A DNA stretch of 64,000 nucleotides, taken from NCBI GenBank assembly GCA_021521415.1, contig JAIQDT010000059.1, forward strand, positions 3,286,001 through 3,350,000, given 5' to 3'. The notes beneath the pieces are model-generated. The model was not told the origin of the DNA and did not search any database. It saw only the letters and a list, made by a program, of their open reading frames with translations. Shown here one piece after another: positions 11,431 through 23,285 of the stretch. The position numbers were made by a program, and so were the translations under genes. This DNA is from Bidens hawaiensis (Eukaryota; Streptophyta; Magnoliopsida; Asterales; Asteraceae). Numbering within the stretch: position 1 is the stretch's first letter; each line of letters opens with the position of its first letter.

Positions 11431-14400
11431 ATCTTAAAACAGATTTCGTGAGATTGTTGCTACAATCTTAAAACCTTATTTATAAGAATTTTAGGTTCAC
11501 GAAAGATTTGATTTAAAAGGTTTTTGAATTTTTTTTTCATGAAATTTTTAGAAATAATTTTGGGAAATATCATGTGTAGTACAACATTGATTTTGGATAT
11601 CTTAAAAGATTGGAGTACAATCTTATATCCAGAAAATATCGTGTGACATGACAAAATGGTTGATTCAACCGTTTGGATTAGCAACGGTTTTTGTAATCGC
11701 TTGCATTCTAAGAACAGTGTTAGAAACGGTTTTTGGATAACCGTTGAGGTTTTATTTCTAACAAATATATTAGTAATGGTTCTTACTAAACCATTCATTT
11801 TAAAATGATTTTTGTAATCGTCTGGTTTCTAAAAATTGTGTTAGAAACGGAGATTAAAAAAAACATCCGTTTAAAACCATTTTTATAATCGGTTATTTCT
11901 AACTTATGGGTTAGACCGGGTGTATTGGTATACAACATATGTTTAAATATCTAACATGTGAGTAAGATATGATTTATTATATATATATATATACATACAT
12001 ACATACATACATACATACATACATAAACATATGTGTTTAAAACTTTTTGTCCGGGCGTGTTAGAAAAAAAGTGTAGTGAGACGTACATGTGTATTTTGGT
12101 GAAATAGTGCACAAAAGATTCCACGTGTGTCTGTTCATATTTCTTCCATTAAGTTGCTAATAATTCACACATTAACTCGGTGTTAATGGAGTGACTTTTG
12201 GGTTATACACAAGAAAAACCAACGGTTTAAAGGTTTTTATCTCAAGTTTCATGTATAAATTTCTTTCCTACAACATACACTTTATAATTGTTTAACTTCT
12301 GACATGTTTGTTAGAAATTGTTTATTTTGTAAGCCATATTGAAAGGAAATGTTTTATGTAAACATTTAATTTTCTCATGAATGCATTAGAAACAAGTAGA
12401 AATAGTTTCTTTTATAGATTCTTTCCTTCGAAAACGTTATATGAAAACGTTAAGTTTTGTAATGTGTGCGTTATAACATGTTTTTTTTAAACATGTGTGC
12501 TAGAAACCGTTTTAGTACATGGATATTAAATCTAAAATGTATAAAACCTTTTGATATCTTAGGTTTTGATTTTGATTTTATAAACCCTTGTTGATATTAT
12601 ATATATTGCAAAACTAAAGAAATGTTTTAGAGTGATTTTTTTAAACAAAGTTTTGCATATTTTAAATAATTCAAAATGGTTTGTTGTTCATGCTAAAAGT
12701 AGTTCATGATAAATTAAGATAACGTTAGCAAGGATACTCTATAGTGAAAACAAATTCGTTTTGTGTGAACAAAATTGATTGTTCAAATTTCGTTACTTAA
12801 ATGTAGTAAGAAGTTGTTTTGAACATATTTGTTCAAGAGCATGGTTTCAATATTAGAATGAGGATATGTGTGCATGAAGTTCTTTTGAGGGAGTACCTCA
12901 ATACAAAGCATAAAATGATATCATTAAAATGATTTCGGTCGGATGATGAAAGTGCTGAAGATAATAATAACATTTTGAGATTTGATGTCTAGACGTCGTC
13001 TATTTATCAATTTGAATATTTATTATCAAAAAGTGGTTTTACATTTTATGTTGTAGTCTTGGTTGTATTCTTATTTTGTGTTCAATATCTTCGGATAACA
13101 CTTATAGTTTTAAAAACAAATATAACAATATTTATTGTAACGTACAAAATTATTTTATAGTTTTTTATTTTTTTAATAAACAAGAGAGAAATAATTTTTA
13201 AATGGATAGTGCAAAAAGAGTTTTGCATAAGAAACAGCTTGTGAGTTGTTGAATGACTAAAGTCTAAGACGACACATCAAATGTATAACCACATCATGAG
13301 AGGATCATGGAATAACGTGGTGAGTGTATTAAGATGAAATACACAAGAATGTAATATTTATCTTCTTGGAAATCAATAATTGTGTTAATATATATTAATG
13401 AAGCATTTAACTCCTCTAAGTATGAATGGTAGTATATGAATTAATATATGTTAATGAGATATTTAAGTTCTTAGATATTCATCTTGAACATTCATCAAGT
13501 GTGAGTCATAAGAGATTTATTATATTATTATTGTAATTGAAATTAAGTAAATCTTAAGAGGTTCATTATAATATGTTTACAATAGCGATGAATATATAGA
13601 TGTTTCTACTCTTATCCATTTTGTTTGAACGTTAAAGTTTGTCTTTCCATTTGGGAGAGTATCTCAATAAATAGTTTCATGAGGCAACTATGAAATGTAT
13701 AAATCACTTTATGCAAATGTGAATTCCAAGAGTTTGAGTGTCAATCTAGTTGACTTTATCTCAACATAATAGTGATTGTAGATGAGTAGTGTTCATCTTG
13801 TTAATAAATGTATTCATCAAAAGATTTGGATTAAGACTTATGTTCAAAGTCCATATAAGTCAATGGTGAAGCCTTGAAGATCAAAGGTAAAAGAGTTATG
13901 TTCCTTAAATGAATGAAAAAGTTATGTATGTTCTAATACAATAACTTGTGAGACTTTAAGGTTTGGGGATTGTGAATAAGTCTCGTAATTTTGTCTAAAC
14001 AAAGGGTGGAGTGTTTCAAAGTGATATTGTAATAGCTGTGAAGGATCAGAATGATGCATCTTCTATTCACATGCTAAAGTATTCTAGTCTAAAGCATGCT
14101 AGACTAATACTTGTTAATTTTGGTGCTTTATAAAGACTAATTAACACTTGAAACATCAGCAACACAATAATGAATTTGTGTATAGACAAATTTAAGGATA
14201 TTTTCATTTAATCTAAGGAAATGATATAACTTGTGAGGATTTAAGAAGTCTTCAAACTTTTTAGATATGTCCTACAATTATAATCCTTCAAGATTTGTGA
14301 TGGTTTGTTAACAACCTTATGACAAGTTTAGCTTAAACGCTAGCAAGTGGTGAAAGCTTACACCAAGGCATCTGTGGCTTTATGAATAAGCACCGATGAA

Positions 14401-14964
14401 CTCACTGATATAAAGAAACTGTCTTGTTCAAATCATGAGTGTGGATGTGTGGTCATAAGTAAAGTTAATCAAACTAAGTCAAAATGCAAGAAATGTGGGG
14501 GAAGTAAGTTAAGAAACAACCCTTTTGGGGTATATATAAATGGTAATTGAGATTATTTCTTTGACTTGTGTAGAAAGGAAGAACCTTTCTTTACCCTATC
14601 TGAAAATTGGATGATGTTATCCAATAACACTTAAATGTGGGGGTTTCTTGCATTTGAACATTGGAATGTTATGTTTTGCCTTGAAATGAGAATTTTGGTT
14701 TTCAAAAGACAAACATTATAACAAGATTCAATATGAGTCTTGAGGTTATGGTCTTAGAAGATAACAATAGGCAATATTAACTTACAAGTTAAGAACACAT
14801 CATAACAACTCATCTTAATTGTAATTATCTAATATTGACTTGACGAAGTCATAGATAATGGTTTTGGATCCAACAACCCAAGGGTTGATGAAGATGGAGT
14901 TGTGGAATGAGACTAAAGCCCATTAGAAAGTGAGTGCAAAGGAAAACCTAACCTATGAGATTGG
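11431..14964. other. Interior of the outer element, no genes seen
   Basis: AT-rich with many stops in all frames. 11460-11900 repeats the phrases AACGGTTTTTGTAATCG and GTGTTAGAAACGG in degenerate copies. A (TA)n(CATA)n microsatellite is at 11978-12025. Nothing resembles a retroviral domain. Confidence 0.5.
11978..12025 (+). repeat. (TA)n(CATA)n microsatellite
   Basis: About eight TA units followed by about eight CATA units. Confidence 0.9.
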
Positions 14965-14969
14965 AGATC

Positions 14970-15998
14970 TGTCAGGACCGTGAATCGGGTGAAACCTTAG
15001 AAAAGGTTGACAAGAACACACCGGCTCTGTAACCCAAAGGCCTGTTGAATATCTCGGTGGAATCAGGATATCCAACAAGTGGGAACGAAGGAGTGAAAAT
15101 AACAAGCACGAAACGATAAAAGATAATCAATAAAAGCACATTCAAAGACAAAGATTCACTGTATTAAATGACTCATTAATGAAACAGTGAAAGGAATGTC
15201 TAGGGTTTCGTGTATGACGGCGGCGACGGCTGTACGAGGAAACAAATAGAATATTCTTTTAGAATGTTTCTCGTATTCCGTGTGTGCCATCGTTACCCTA
15301 AAATGGAAACCTAGGACCCTATTTATAGACCCTGACATTCCTTCTAGAAGTTCCTAATCATTACATAATGAAATACAATATAATACAAGTGTTGAGTCCT
15401 CGAGCAAGGTAACAATCTTGCTCGAGCAAACTCACTATGCTAGGTATGCTCGATGAATGTCCTCGAGCATACTTTACTTAGAATATCTTCATTGAAGATA
15501 TTCCCTTCCAGCAAGCTTCATTCCTCTTGACTAATCCATGCTTTGATCGAACTAGTCCATCGAGTAATCTCATTCTTCTTGATGTCTTCAGTCTTTTTAT
15601 TCAGCAATCTTTAGCATGCTAAGATGTAAATCTTGCTCGGGGAACTGAACTGTGCTCGAAGTCCTTGCTTTGATCACATGACATCTTCTTATTGCATCCA
15701 TGTTTGTCCCCATGTGCTCGATCATCCTCTGCTCGTAACACTTGGTTGAAACTTGTATGATCAAGCTGTTTGCTCGATTGGCAATCCATGCTCGATAGAA
15801 GAATACTCTTGCTCGTTGAAGTGTAGCTTGCTCGAAGCCTTAACACTTAGAAGAATCAACCATTTAAGGTTCTGAAGACCTTGCTCGAAGTAGTTAAACC
15901 ATGCTCGATCATCTAGGCTTGCTCGAAGTCCATACTTAGCCGTTTTCTGAGGAGGTTGAGAGGATTCCAATCTTCCTTATCAAAAATCCGACTCAACA
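14970..15998 (-). repeat. 3' LTR of the Sirevirus-like element
   Basis: Minus strand begins TGTTGAGTCGG and ends GGTCCTGACA. TATA box TATAAAT at + 15321-15327 (minus). Upstream of it, at 15395-15930, about 15 copies of TGCTCG, most of them TGCTCGA in either orientation. Confidence 0.95.
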
Positions 15999-16010
15999 AT
16001 CTCCCCCTAG
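15999..16010 (-). promoter_or_regulatory. Polypurine tract of the Sirevirus-like element
   Basis: Minus strand reads CTAGGGGGAGAT directly against the start TGTTGAG of the 3' LTR, the primer site for plus-strand DNA synthesis. The sequence and position match the G5-containing PPT usual in this group. Confidence 0.85.
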
Positions 16011-16227
16011 ATTGGAACAAGCTCAGATGCACCAAAACATACCTGCATAGAGTTACACATGTATCAGACATCAAAAATATATCATTCAAGAACATGTCAT
16101 TTCATTACATAAATAGGAATTCTGCCTCTTGGGCATTACACATCAAAGTTTTTATATCTTATACAAAATAGCATAAAATTACAAAGATAAACAGAAATAA
16201 AATTAATTTTCTTCGAGCTCCATTCTG

Positions 16228-16962
16228 CTATTTTCTTCTTCCTCTTATGTTGGTTTTCTCTTTTTCCAGTTTGACAAAAGCGGCTTTCTGTTTGATTATA
16301 TCAAGCTCCACAAAATCTTGAGAATCATGAGGGAATCTCGCATCTATTATGTCTTGAAGATCTTGTGGATGTATGAATTGAAGATCACCGTCATATAAGA
16401 TCACAGCTATTGTGCCTCCAGATGCATTCCTCAAGCTGATTGAGTCATTGTGTCTGTTATAAGTAAGGTAAGAGATTCTTCCATTTTGCTGTGCTGTGGA
16501 ATTTGGTTCCGTCATCTCCCTTCTCATTGCTAGACAATCTCTTAGAGTCATTCTTTTTGTTGAAGGGCTGCCAACTTGAGTGTTCCTTCTTTTTGCATCA
16601 AAAAAAGAAAGATCCAAAGTATGTACTTCATTTATCCTTTTTCTCCTTCTCTCTTTCTCAGCTTGGCTGTGGATGACTCTCTTCTTTTGTTTTAGGAATG
16701 GAAACCCTTGCTCAGCTTGTTCCTTAATAAATTTTGATAGCTCATTCCTTGGTTGACTAGATGGTTGATTTCTGATTTGATTGTTATGCAGTGTCAATTC
16801 AGCCATCTTTGTTAGTTGTTCTCTTGTAAAGTCCCTTAAGTCGTCTATGAAGATAATCAGAGTTTCCTCTTTATCTTCAATGATCACCCTAAGAGTCTTG
16901 GATCTTTTATCAAAGAAGAGATGTGTGGGCAGATTTAGATTTCTTGGTTCCTCAGTCCTCAC
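16228..16962 (-). pseudogene. Accessory protein, C-terminal piece (244 aa)
   Basis: Open piece ending close to the PPT. It starts with a beta-rich segment (TLRVIIEDKEETLIIFIDDL), passes through a basic stretch (SQAEKERRRKRINEVHTLD), and ends in a second beta-rich segment (GRISYLTYNRHNDSISLRN, GGTIAVILYDGDLQFIHPQD). The two ends resemble each other in pattern and may be a repeated fold. Not recognised. Confidence 0.55.
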
Positions 16963-17169
16963 ATTCTCAGATCCAATGGGTATTCGGCTTGTGCTAGCTT
17001 GTTGAGTTTTCTTTATCTTATGCAGCCCAGCTTCTTCATACCATTTTCTGATTGTTTCATCTGTCTATACTACCAGCCTCGACATTTTGGCTCCCTTTTT
17101 GTGAAGAGCACTCATCATTTCTGCTCGAACTTCTTCTTCAACTCTCAGCCTATCTTCCTGCAGTTTTCT

Positions 17170-18129
17170 TTAGGTTTCCATATATAGTTTCTGTTCTCTA
17201 TTATATATTTCAATTAATTGTTCATGAGGCATGTTTTGAAATAGTTCTACCGTCATTCCTTTCTCCATGACAATTCTCTTTAATATTTCTACCCTCTGAG
17301 GGTCTTCAAACCACCTTTTCACTTCTTCTTCTTTCTTCTTAGCTTCTTCTCTTTCTCTTGCCAATCTCAACCTCAGCTCTTGTTCTCTTTCATATTCTTC
17401 CTGACTTTTCTTGTCTTTGTGAGAGTCTTTTACAAGTTGAATTTTCCTTTTTAGTTTTTCAAGAGAAAGTTTTATCAAGGACTCATAGCTGTAGCCATAT
17501 AGTTGAAGAAACTTTATGTCATTATGTTTTGCCTTTAATGACTCATATTCTTTTTCATCATTGGCTTTCTTTTCAGTTCTCCTTTTGCTCTTTCCGACTC
17601 TTTTAACACCTTCTCTCCCTCTACCTTCTTCATCTTTGATACCTTTTTCACATAATCTGAGATGTCGTCCACAAGAGCATTCCTGTATAGTTTGTCTATT
17701 GTGTCAACAGATTGTAAGTTTAGGAATGCAGGCTTGTGACCAGCTTTGATCAGGGCTTCTCTTTTAGACTTCCTCATACTCCACTCTTCAGCTTCTTTGG
17801 CAATGTCTTCTTTGGATAATCTATGAAGGTATTTCAAGTCATATCCAAGACTAATCAAATAAGCTCTATCTTCATTTTCTTTCTCAGCATTCTTTGACCC
17901 CTCATCATCTTCCTTCTCATCTTCTAAGTCAATTGTTTCTTCAAGATTATGGCATTGGTTCTTCATTTCTTGCAGATTGAGCCCTTTTCCTTTCTTCAAG
18001 CTTCTCCAATCTCCTTTTGTACACCATCACCTTTACTGATTTCTGCCTTTTAGACTTGGGTGTTTCAATCTCAGCTCTTTCTTTTCTTTTTGGTGATTGA
18101 GATGGAGTGGGTGTGTCAGGTTGTGTCAC
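17170..18129 (-). pseudogene. Accessory protein, basic coiled-coil pieces
   Basis: Three open pieces (18129-17947, 17999-17535, 17478-17170) in two frames. The first holds PKRKERAEIETPKSKRQK, which looks like a bipartite nuclear localisation signal. The others are dense in Glu, Lys and Arg (REREEAKKKEEEVKRWF) and would form long charged helices. They are linked by frameshifts and stops. Confidence 0.5.
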
Positions 18130-18216
18130 TTCAGCTTCTGGCTCTTCAAGTATAATTTCCTCATCAACTGACTCAGAGGTCTTAGATTCTTCATTACTAA
18201 TCTCTTCTATGATTGG

Positions 18217-19020
18217 TTATGTTCCAAGATCCTCTTCATCACACACTTCACTTATTGTTGGCTTAGGTTTGTCCTTGATCAGGAGTTGGCTTTTCTTCCA
18301 ATGTTCTTGTCTTTGTTCTTCCTGAGCTCTCCTGGCTGTAGCCATAGTTTCTGGTATGAACTCATCAGGATGTAGGAGAATGTCAAAATTTGTTCTGAGC
18401 ATAACTAACTGAGCAATGAATTTGACATAAACATTCCATGGCATCCTTGGTGCTTCATCCCCCTTTGGTTCTTCTCTTACTCCCAGACCAGTTTCTTGTT
18501 CATTATCATTTTCCATCTCAGTATTAACTGGTTCAGATTCAGATTGTTCAAGTTCAGTTTCCATGGGCTCTTCGGGCTCAGGTGTCACTGGCTCTTCAGC
18601 TTGTGTACTCTCTTGTTCATCAACATTCAGATTTGCTCTTAGAGCATCTAGTGTGGCCTTTATCGCCTCATCTGCCTCCTTCAACCTTTCCTCATCCTCT
18701 TTTTCTTTCTCCTTCATGTTTATTAATGCTTCAAGTACTTCTTGAGGTATTTCCTCCTCATCTTCTCTATCCAGAGACTCCAAATCTTCATTCATTAACC
18801 TTATGGCAGTCTTGACAGATTCAGCTTCTGCAATATCAGGATCAATCACAATTTCTTTGAGAAGTATGTCATCGGATTGAATTTTGTGTTGGGGGCAGGG
18901 AATGCAAGTCATCATCTGTAAAGGCAATCCCTTTCCCTTTTTATTTCCTTTTCTTCTTATCCTCTTCAGTTTCTTCTTCACTTTCACTCTTCCCCTTATC
19001 ATCCGAATCTCCATCATCAT
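18217..19020 (-). pseudogene. Accessory protein, middle acidic piece
   Basis: A 267-residue open piece. Residues 1-30 are very basic and may be out of frame. The rest is acidic and predicted helical by composition (EVLEALINMKEKEKEDEERL), then Glu/Pro-rich. A short hydrophobic patch follows (PWNVYVKFIAQLVMLRTNF), too polar at its flanks to be a confident membrane span. It ends at an in-frame TAA, and the same style of sequence continues in the next piece. Confidence 0.55.
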
Positions 19021-19107
19021 ATGCTTGATTTATCATGTTTAAAGCATTTGATGGTCCAACTTCCACAACTTCCTCATCAGAACTTTCATATAACTCTCCA
19101 ATCACCT

Positions 19108-20838
19108 TTAAACTCTCTGCATCTTCAGTTTTCTCCCCCTGTTTTGGTGCATCAGAGGTCTTCTCAACCTCAGGTGCCCCTCCAGGGTTCGAATCTTTAA
19201 CAAAGCTTCATTCAATGCAGCCTCCAATGCCGAGTTCCTTGTAGCTAATATGGCATTCTGTTCTCTCAACATGATGTTTTCAAATTCAAGCTTGGAATTC
19301 TCACAAAGAATATCATAAAGATTAGTGCTTGAGGGTGGAGTTTCTTGATTTGGCTTTGGTACAGGTTCAGACCATGGTTCAGACTCAGTTGTCTCTGGAG
19401 ATGGAACTTTATAAGGTTTAGATTCTTTGGTAAGTGGTTGTGATGGTTGGGTAGTGGTGGTGGCATGTGTTTCTTTTAATGGAGAGGATGGTGGGGTTTG
19501 AAGAGGTATATCTTGACCAGGTTGGGAAACAGGTGTTGTGATGATAGGTTCAGTAAGTGGTGATGTTGGTGGTGAAGGGATATGAGAGTCATTGACTGGT
19601 TCAGAGTCTGAGATGGCTGGTTCAGTGGTAGCTGGTGAGGAAGGAACATTTTCATCGACATCATTAAGTTCAATGGAGTCTGTGTCATCATTGTAGACTT
19701 CAGGTGGTGGTGAATCTGGTGGAGTTATCTTCTCAATGGTATCAGCAACATCTGATATAACATTTTCTACAAATACATCATCATCCATTGGCTCTGTAGC
19801 TTCATTGATTGGATCCACAACTGGTTCATTTGTCTCTTCATGTACCTCCAAACCTGCAGCATCTCCTGTCTGAGTAGATTGTTCAATCATTTGTACATTT
19901 CCCTCAATAAACTCCTGTGCATCATCATTACCACCAATAACCATGACATTTCCACCTTCTGGACCATTGTCCCCATCATCATTTTGATCATTATCATCAT
20001 CTGCACCATCATCATCTCCGTCATCATCCTCTTCATCCTCACTGTTACCAGGGGTTCTAGGTACATTAATAGCTCCTAGTGCTGGTACAAGCAACCATGG
20101 GAGTACATCCCAGTCATCATTGTCAACAAATTTGCTCAGAGCATCTTTCATTCTTTTGCATATGTTGGAGTCCTGCAGTCTCAAAACCTCTCCCATTCTT
20201 TGAAGATCAGGCAATTCTCTGTTTATCAAAATCTGTAGAAACCTAGGATACATAAGAAATCGCTGATTGACTTGCTTCTCTGCATTTGATACCAACCCTT
20301 GAAAGATAAATCTTGAAATATTGAAAGGCTGCTGGTATAAAATCGCTACAGTGAGAGTCCCGAGCTCTCTGCTCAATAATGTCCAAGTCCCTCTCCTAGG
20401 AGATAAGGACTGGATGACGTGATGTATCAGGAAACGGTAGATTAGTGGAAAACATCCTTTCTGGAACTGGCCCTCCTTCACTCCTCCTTGGTATCCTATA
20501 GTCTCCTGAAAGACTCTCAATAATCTGGGAACAGAGTAGAATGGCTGAGCATTAAAATTGTCGTTTAGGTCCAAAGCAGCTCGTATTGATGCTTCTGTGA
20601 TCTCAATATCATTATTTAGGACCGATGCCTCAATCCTTTCCCCGTTAACATCATTTACACACGTAGCCGAGCCCCAAAAATCTGCAATATGATTTCTGTA
20701 AATTGTGGGGCTTTCAGTAAGAGCTACTCTCAAGTTAGAGTTCCTCAAAAAGTTTAACATTAGCTCCAACTCCCGGTTGTCATCATCGAGTTCCAACTGA
20801 GCGCACATATTGTGCCTCTTCTCGAATTTTAAGGCCAT
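19108..20838 (-). CDS. Accessory protein N-terminal piece (576 aa), unknown function
   Basis: The longest open piece of the accessory region. Residues 1-240 look like a compact domain rich in aromatics and hydrophobics (near the start FLRNSNLRVAL, later FWGSATCVND, ITEASIRAALDL, FLIHHVIQSLSPRRGTW, FLMYPRFLQILINREL). From about 260 it becomes low-complexity: an Asp/Glu run (EDEEDDDGDDDGADDDND), then Pro/Ser/Thr-rich to about 490, then a short heptad-like stretch (LREQNAILATRNSALEAALNEALL). The last 20 or so residues after ALLKIRTLEG look out of frame, because another frame continues with acidic text; a frameshift near 19190 is likely. I recall similar N-terminal domains downstream of copia pol in Asteraceae annotations under unrelated names. 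No motif gives an activity. The start is chosen because ATG follows a good 3' splice site at 20844. Confidence 0.65.
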   Translation of the reverse strand: MALKFEKRHNMCAQLELDDDNRELELMLNFLRNSNLRVALTESPTIYRNHIADFWGSATCVNDVNGERIEASVLNNDIEITEASIRAALDLNDNFNAQPFYSVPRLLRVFQETIGYQGGVKEGQFQKGCFPLIYRFLIHHVIQSLSPRRGTWTLLSRELGTLTVAILYQQPFNISRFIFQGLVSNAEKQVNQRFLMYPRFLQILINRELPDLQRMGEVLRLQDSNICKRMKDALSKFVDNDDWDVLPWLLVPALGAINVPRTPGNSEDEEDDDGDDDGADDDNDQNDDGDNGPEGGNVMVIGGNDDAQEFIEGNVQMIEQSTQTGDAAGLEVHEETNEPVVDPINEATEPMDDDVFVENVISDVADTIEKITPPDSPPPEVYNDDTDSIELNDVDENVPSSPATTEPAISDSEPVNDSHIPSPPTSPLTEPIITTPVSQPGQDIPLQTPPSSPLKETHATTTTQPSQPLTKESKPYKVPSPETTESEPWSEPVPKPNQETPPSSTNLYDILCENSKLEFENIMLREQNAILATRNSALEAALNEALLKIRTLEGHLRLRRPLMHQNRGRKLKMQRV

Positions 20839-20843
20839 CAGTT

Positions 20844-21041
20844 CTGCAAAATAAAAAATATATCAGTACGCAAAGTTGCAGAACTAATAATCGAAGATGA
20901 GTAGATGATTTTAGCGTCTTCAATAACCTGATCCGTAGTAATATGCGTACCTGCAAAAACAAGTAAACAATCAGTTCGTAAATCAATTGGAAACCCTAAT
21001 TCCGAAATCGGTGTGACGATTATCGAATAACGATGTCTTAC
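20844..21041 (-). other. Putative spliced leader of the accessory transcript
   Basis: On the minus strand CTTCG|GTAAGACATCG at 21041 is a good 5' splice site and TTTGTTTTTGCAG ending at 20951 a good 3' splice site, giving a 91 bp intron. A second possible intron runs from GTTATTG at 20927 to TATTTTTTATTTTGCAG at 20844, six bases before the ATG of the accessory protein. Inference from sequence only. Confidence 0.5.
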
Positions 21042-21194
21042 CGAAGTCGAAACAGAGCTAATGGCTGTATTCGAAGTAAAATCGAGTGAGTATTAGAGTA
21101 TTCGAGCAACCGGAAGATAACACGAGCAAGAGGGTTTTGTGTTTAGGTTTAAAAGAAAGAGGAAGAAATATGTGAAAAAGTTTCTAAGTCCCCC

Positions 21195-21201
21195 TTTTAT
21201 A
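21195..21201 (-). promoter_or_regulatory. Internal TATA box upstream of the accessory region
   Basis: Minus strand GGTATAAAAGGGGGAC, a near-ideal plant TATA box. It lies about 155 bp before the proposed 5' splice site and 360 bp before the accessory ATG. Upstream of it (higher coordinates) begins a dense run of TGCTCGA motifs. Confidence 0.6.
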
Positions 21202-21294
21202 CCTAACGTTTGGGTGGTACAGTACCTCAATTTGTCGTCTAGCACATGACAGTTGTCATTTAATTTCAAATTTAATGTACCTCCCTTGCTCAAG

Positions 21295-22035
21295 CATACA
21301 GCCAAAGCAATAGCTAGCTCCCACTGTACTCGAGTACATAGTACAACCCTTGCTCGTAGTACTTAAATGATGCTCGAGCACTAGTATACTCGATGCAATG
21401 TGCTCGAATAGACTTGTGCTCGATGCCTTAGCCGGATGTTTGATTATAGTTTGCTCGAGTATTGAGTCATACTCGAGGGTTAGTGTGCTCGATCGTACTT
21501 AGCAAAATCTTATTCAAATACTTGAGTCACACCAGCAATCTAACCCTACTCGAAGATGCATCATGCTCGAGATACTTAGAAATCTATCATGACAATATCC
21601 TATGCTCGAGATGAATTCTTAAATGTTAAAACCTTTGCTCGACTAACTTAGATTGCAAAATCTCAATGCGCTCGATGTACCCTTATGCTCGAAAGCCTTA
21701 GCATATTAAATCATTCCTATGCCTGTACTCGAATCGCGCAACCTAAGTGTCTAGCTCACAAATTTGCTCGAACTACTTAACAAGGTGATCCATTTCCTTA
21801 AGCTCGAAGACTTAGGTCTTACAATTCATCATGCAATCATGCTCGAAACACATAACATCCATTTTCACATTATAGCAGGTGCACGTAAGTAAGATGCATG
21901 CTCAAAACACTTTACAGAAAATTGTCATGCCATTAGTATGCTTGAAGGTAAGATGCATGATCGAAAGACATAAACAATTCATACAAGTCACATAGGATGC
22001 TTGACACAATGTTATCATGCTTAGTAAGCAAAGTT
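21295..22035 (-). repeat. TGCTCGA motif cluster 1 in the spacer
   Basis: About 13 copies of TGCTCGA (either orientation), plus near-matches such as ACTCGA and CGCTCGA, spaced irregularly. They lie directly upstream of the internal TATA box. The same motif fills the LTR upstream of its TATA box. Confidence 0.8.
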
Positions 22036-23285
22036 CTTCTGCTCGAATGAAAAATGATCATTTCAACTTGATGAGCTGACCTAAGCAGGTCGTTTAAGGT
22101 GAAATAAGAGATCAAAATCCAGTTCAAAATTCATTTCAATTCATTTGGAAAGATCTCAACATGGGATCAGATTATCTAATTACTGTAACACCATTTCATT
22201 TTCAACCTTATTATGACTTAAGTCAGGTTGACACTAGGTAGAAGCACTTAACATGATTCTTATAACTTTCGTGATATGCTTAAGATTCAATTAAGAGCTT
22301 GAGTTGGAATGGTTACACTTCGGACTTCAGGTTGTTCCTTATCTCTTCTCAAAGCTTATTTAGCTTTCTCCAATCACCCTAATTTGACTTCAACCCCCTA
22401 ATGCCTTGGTCAAAATATTTATTTATTTGAGCAGTCATAATTATATATATATATGTATATATATCCGACTTCAAGGTTGAACGTTGGACTTACAAGCCAT
22501 CCGGACTTACATGCCTTAAATTCAGAGTGTTTAGGACTTATTTGATTGCCCCACTCTTTTAGTTCCCTTGGTGCCCCTTAAAGTCATGATATTTTATTTA
22601 TTCGTAATAATATTTTTTGAAGCAATATTCTAATTTTCTTTTCCATATTTTTCTTTATGCTTCATTTTACTTTGACAGCCTTTCAACTGCATATAACTCT
22701 TTTGACGCTCATACATTTTATAAATTTGATTTTGAGTGACCAAGACAACAACGGGCTCGTGTATGATTGGGTAATTGCCTTTCTTCCTATCATACGGAGA
22801 GATGTGCAAGGAAACATACCATGGTCTTCGGATGAATCACCACATCAAACTTAGCAAGATTATTGGGTTTGTATCACATCAGTCACTACACTCATGAGAA
22901 GATACCACACGAATTGTCAATATGCTGAACAGAAATCTTTTAAGCTTTCAATCTATGGGTTAGGAGATTAGACAATATACTATCATTTCCCATTTTAGGT
23001 TGGATTCAATCTCCACAGAAAACAGTTTCTAGCTTCTTTGAAGCTGGGAACTTGGATAATATTATCATGTCTCTTATGAAATATCACCGAAAACAGTGTT
23101 GCTTAGTTAAAAACATTTACTATTTTCAAAACCATTTCCTTTTGAAAGTTCAATTGAAGAACATTGATTTTAAAAATAGTGTTGTCAGTTAAGCACGTTT
23201 AACAAGCACACACTATCACAATATCAAACACATTCATCCAGACAGTAGAAATCATTCAGATAATCACATAAGTTTGTCAAGCACG
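22036..23285. other. Spacer between motif clusters, no gene
   Basis: AT-rich, with a TA repeat near 22440-22466. On the minus strand TTAGGGGGTTG at about 22388-22398 resembles a PPT; extra PPT-like tracts have been described for Sireviruses. Nothing else recognised. Confidence 0.4.

Larger units (their letters stand above)
16228..20838 (-). pseudogene. Accessory (env-position) coding region downstream of pol, broken
   Basis: About 4.6 kb of mostly open minus-strand reading between the spacer and the 3' LTR. Open pieces are 20838-19108, 19020-18217, 18129-17947, 17999-17535, 17478-17170 and 16962-16228, joined by in-frame stops and frame changes. Together they would describe a protein of about 1,500 residues. 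The composition is continuous: a globular N-terminal part, then Pro/Ser/Thr- and acid-rich stretches, then Glu/Lys/Arg-rich likely coiled coil, then a folded-looking C-terminal part. I see no signal peptide and no membrane segment, so it does not look like a fusion glycoprotein despite its env-like position. Function unknown. An upstream TATA box and splice-like leader suggest a separate transcript. Confidence 0.75.

Noticed and set aside
16228..20838. Classical envelope glycoprotein gene
   Set aside because: The position fits, but no signal peptide, transmembrane segment or cleavage motif was seen; it is recorded as an accessory region instead.
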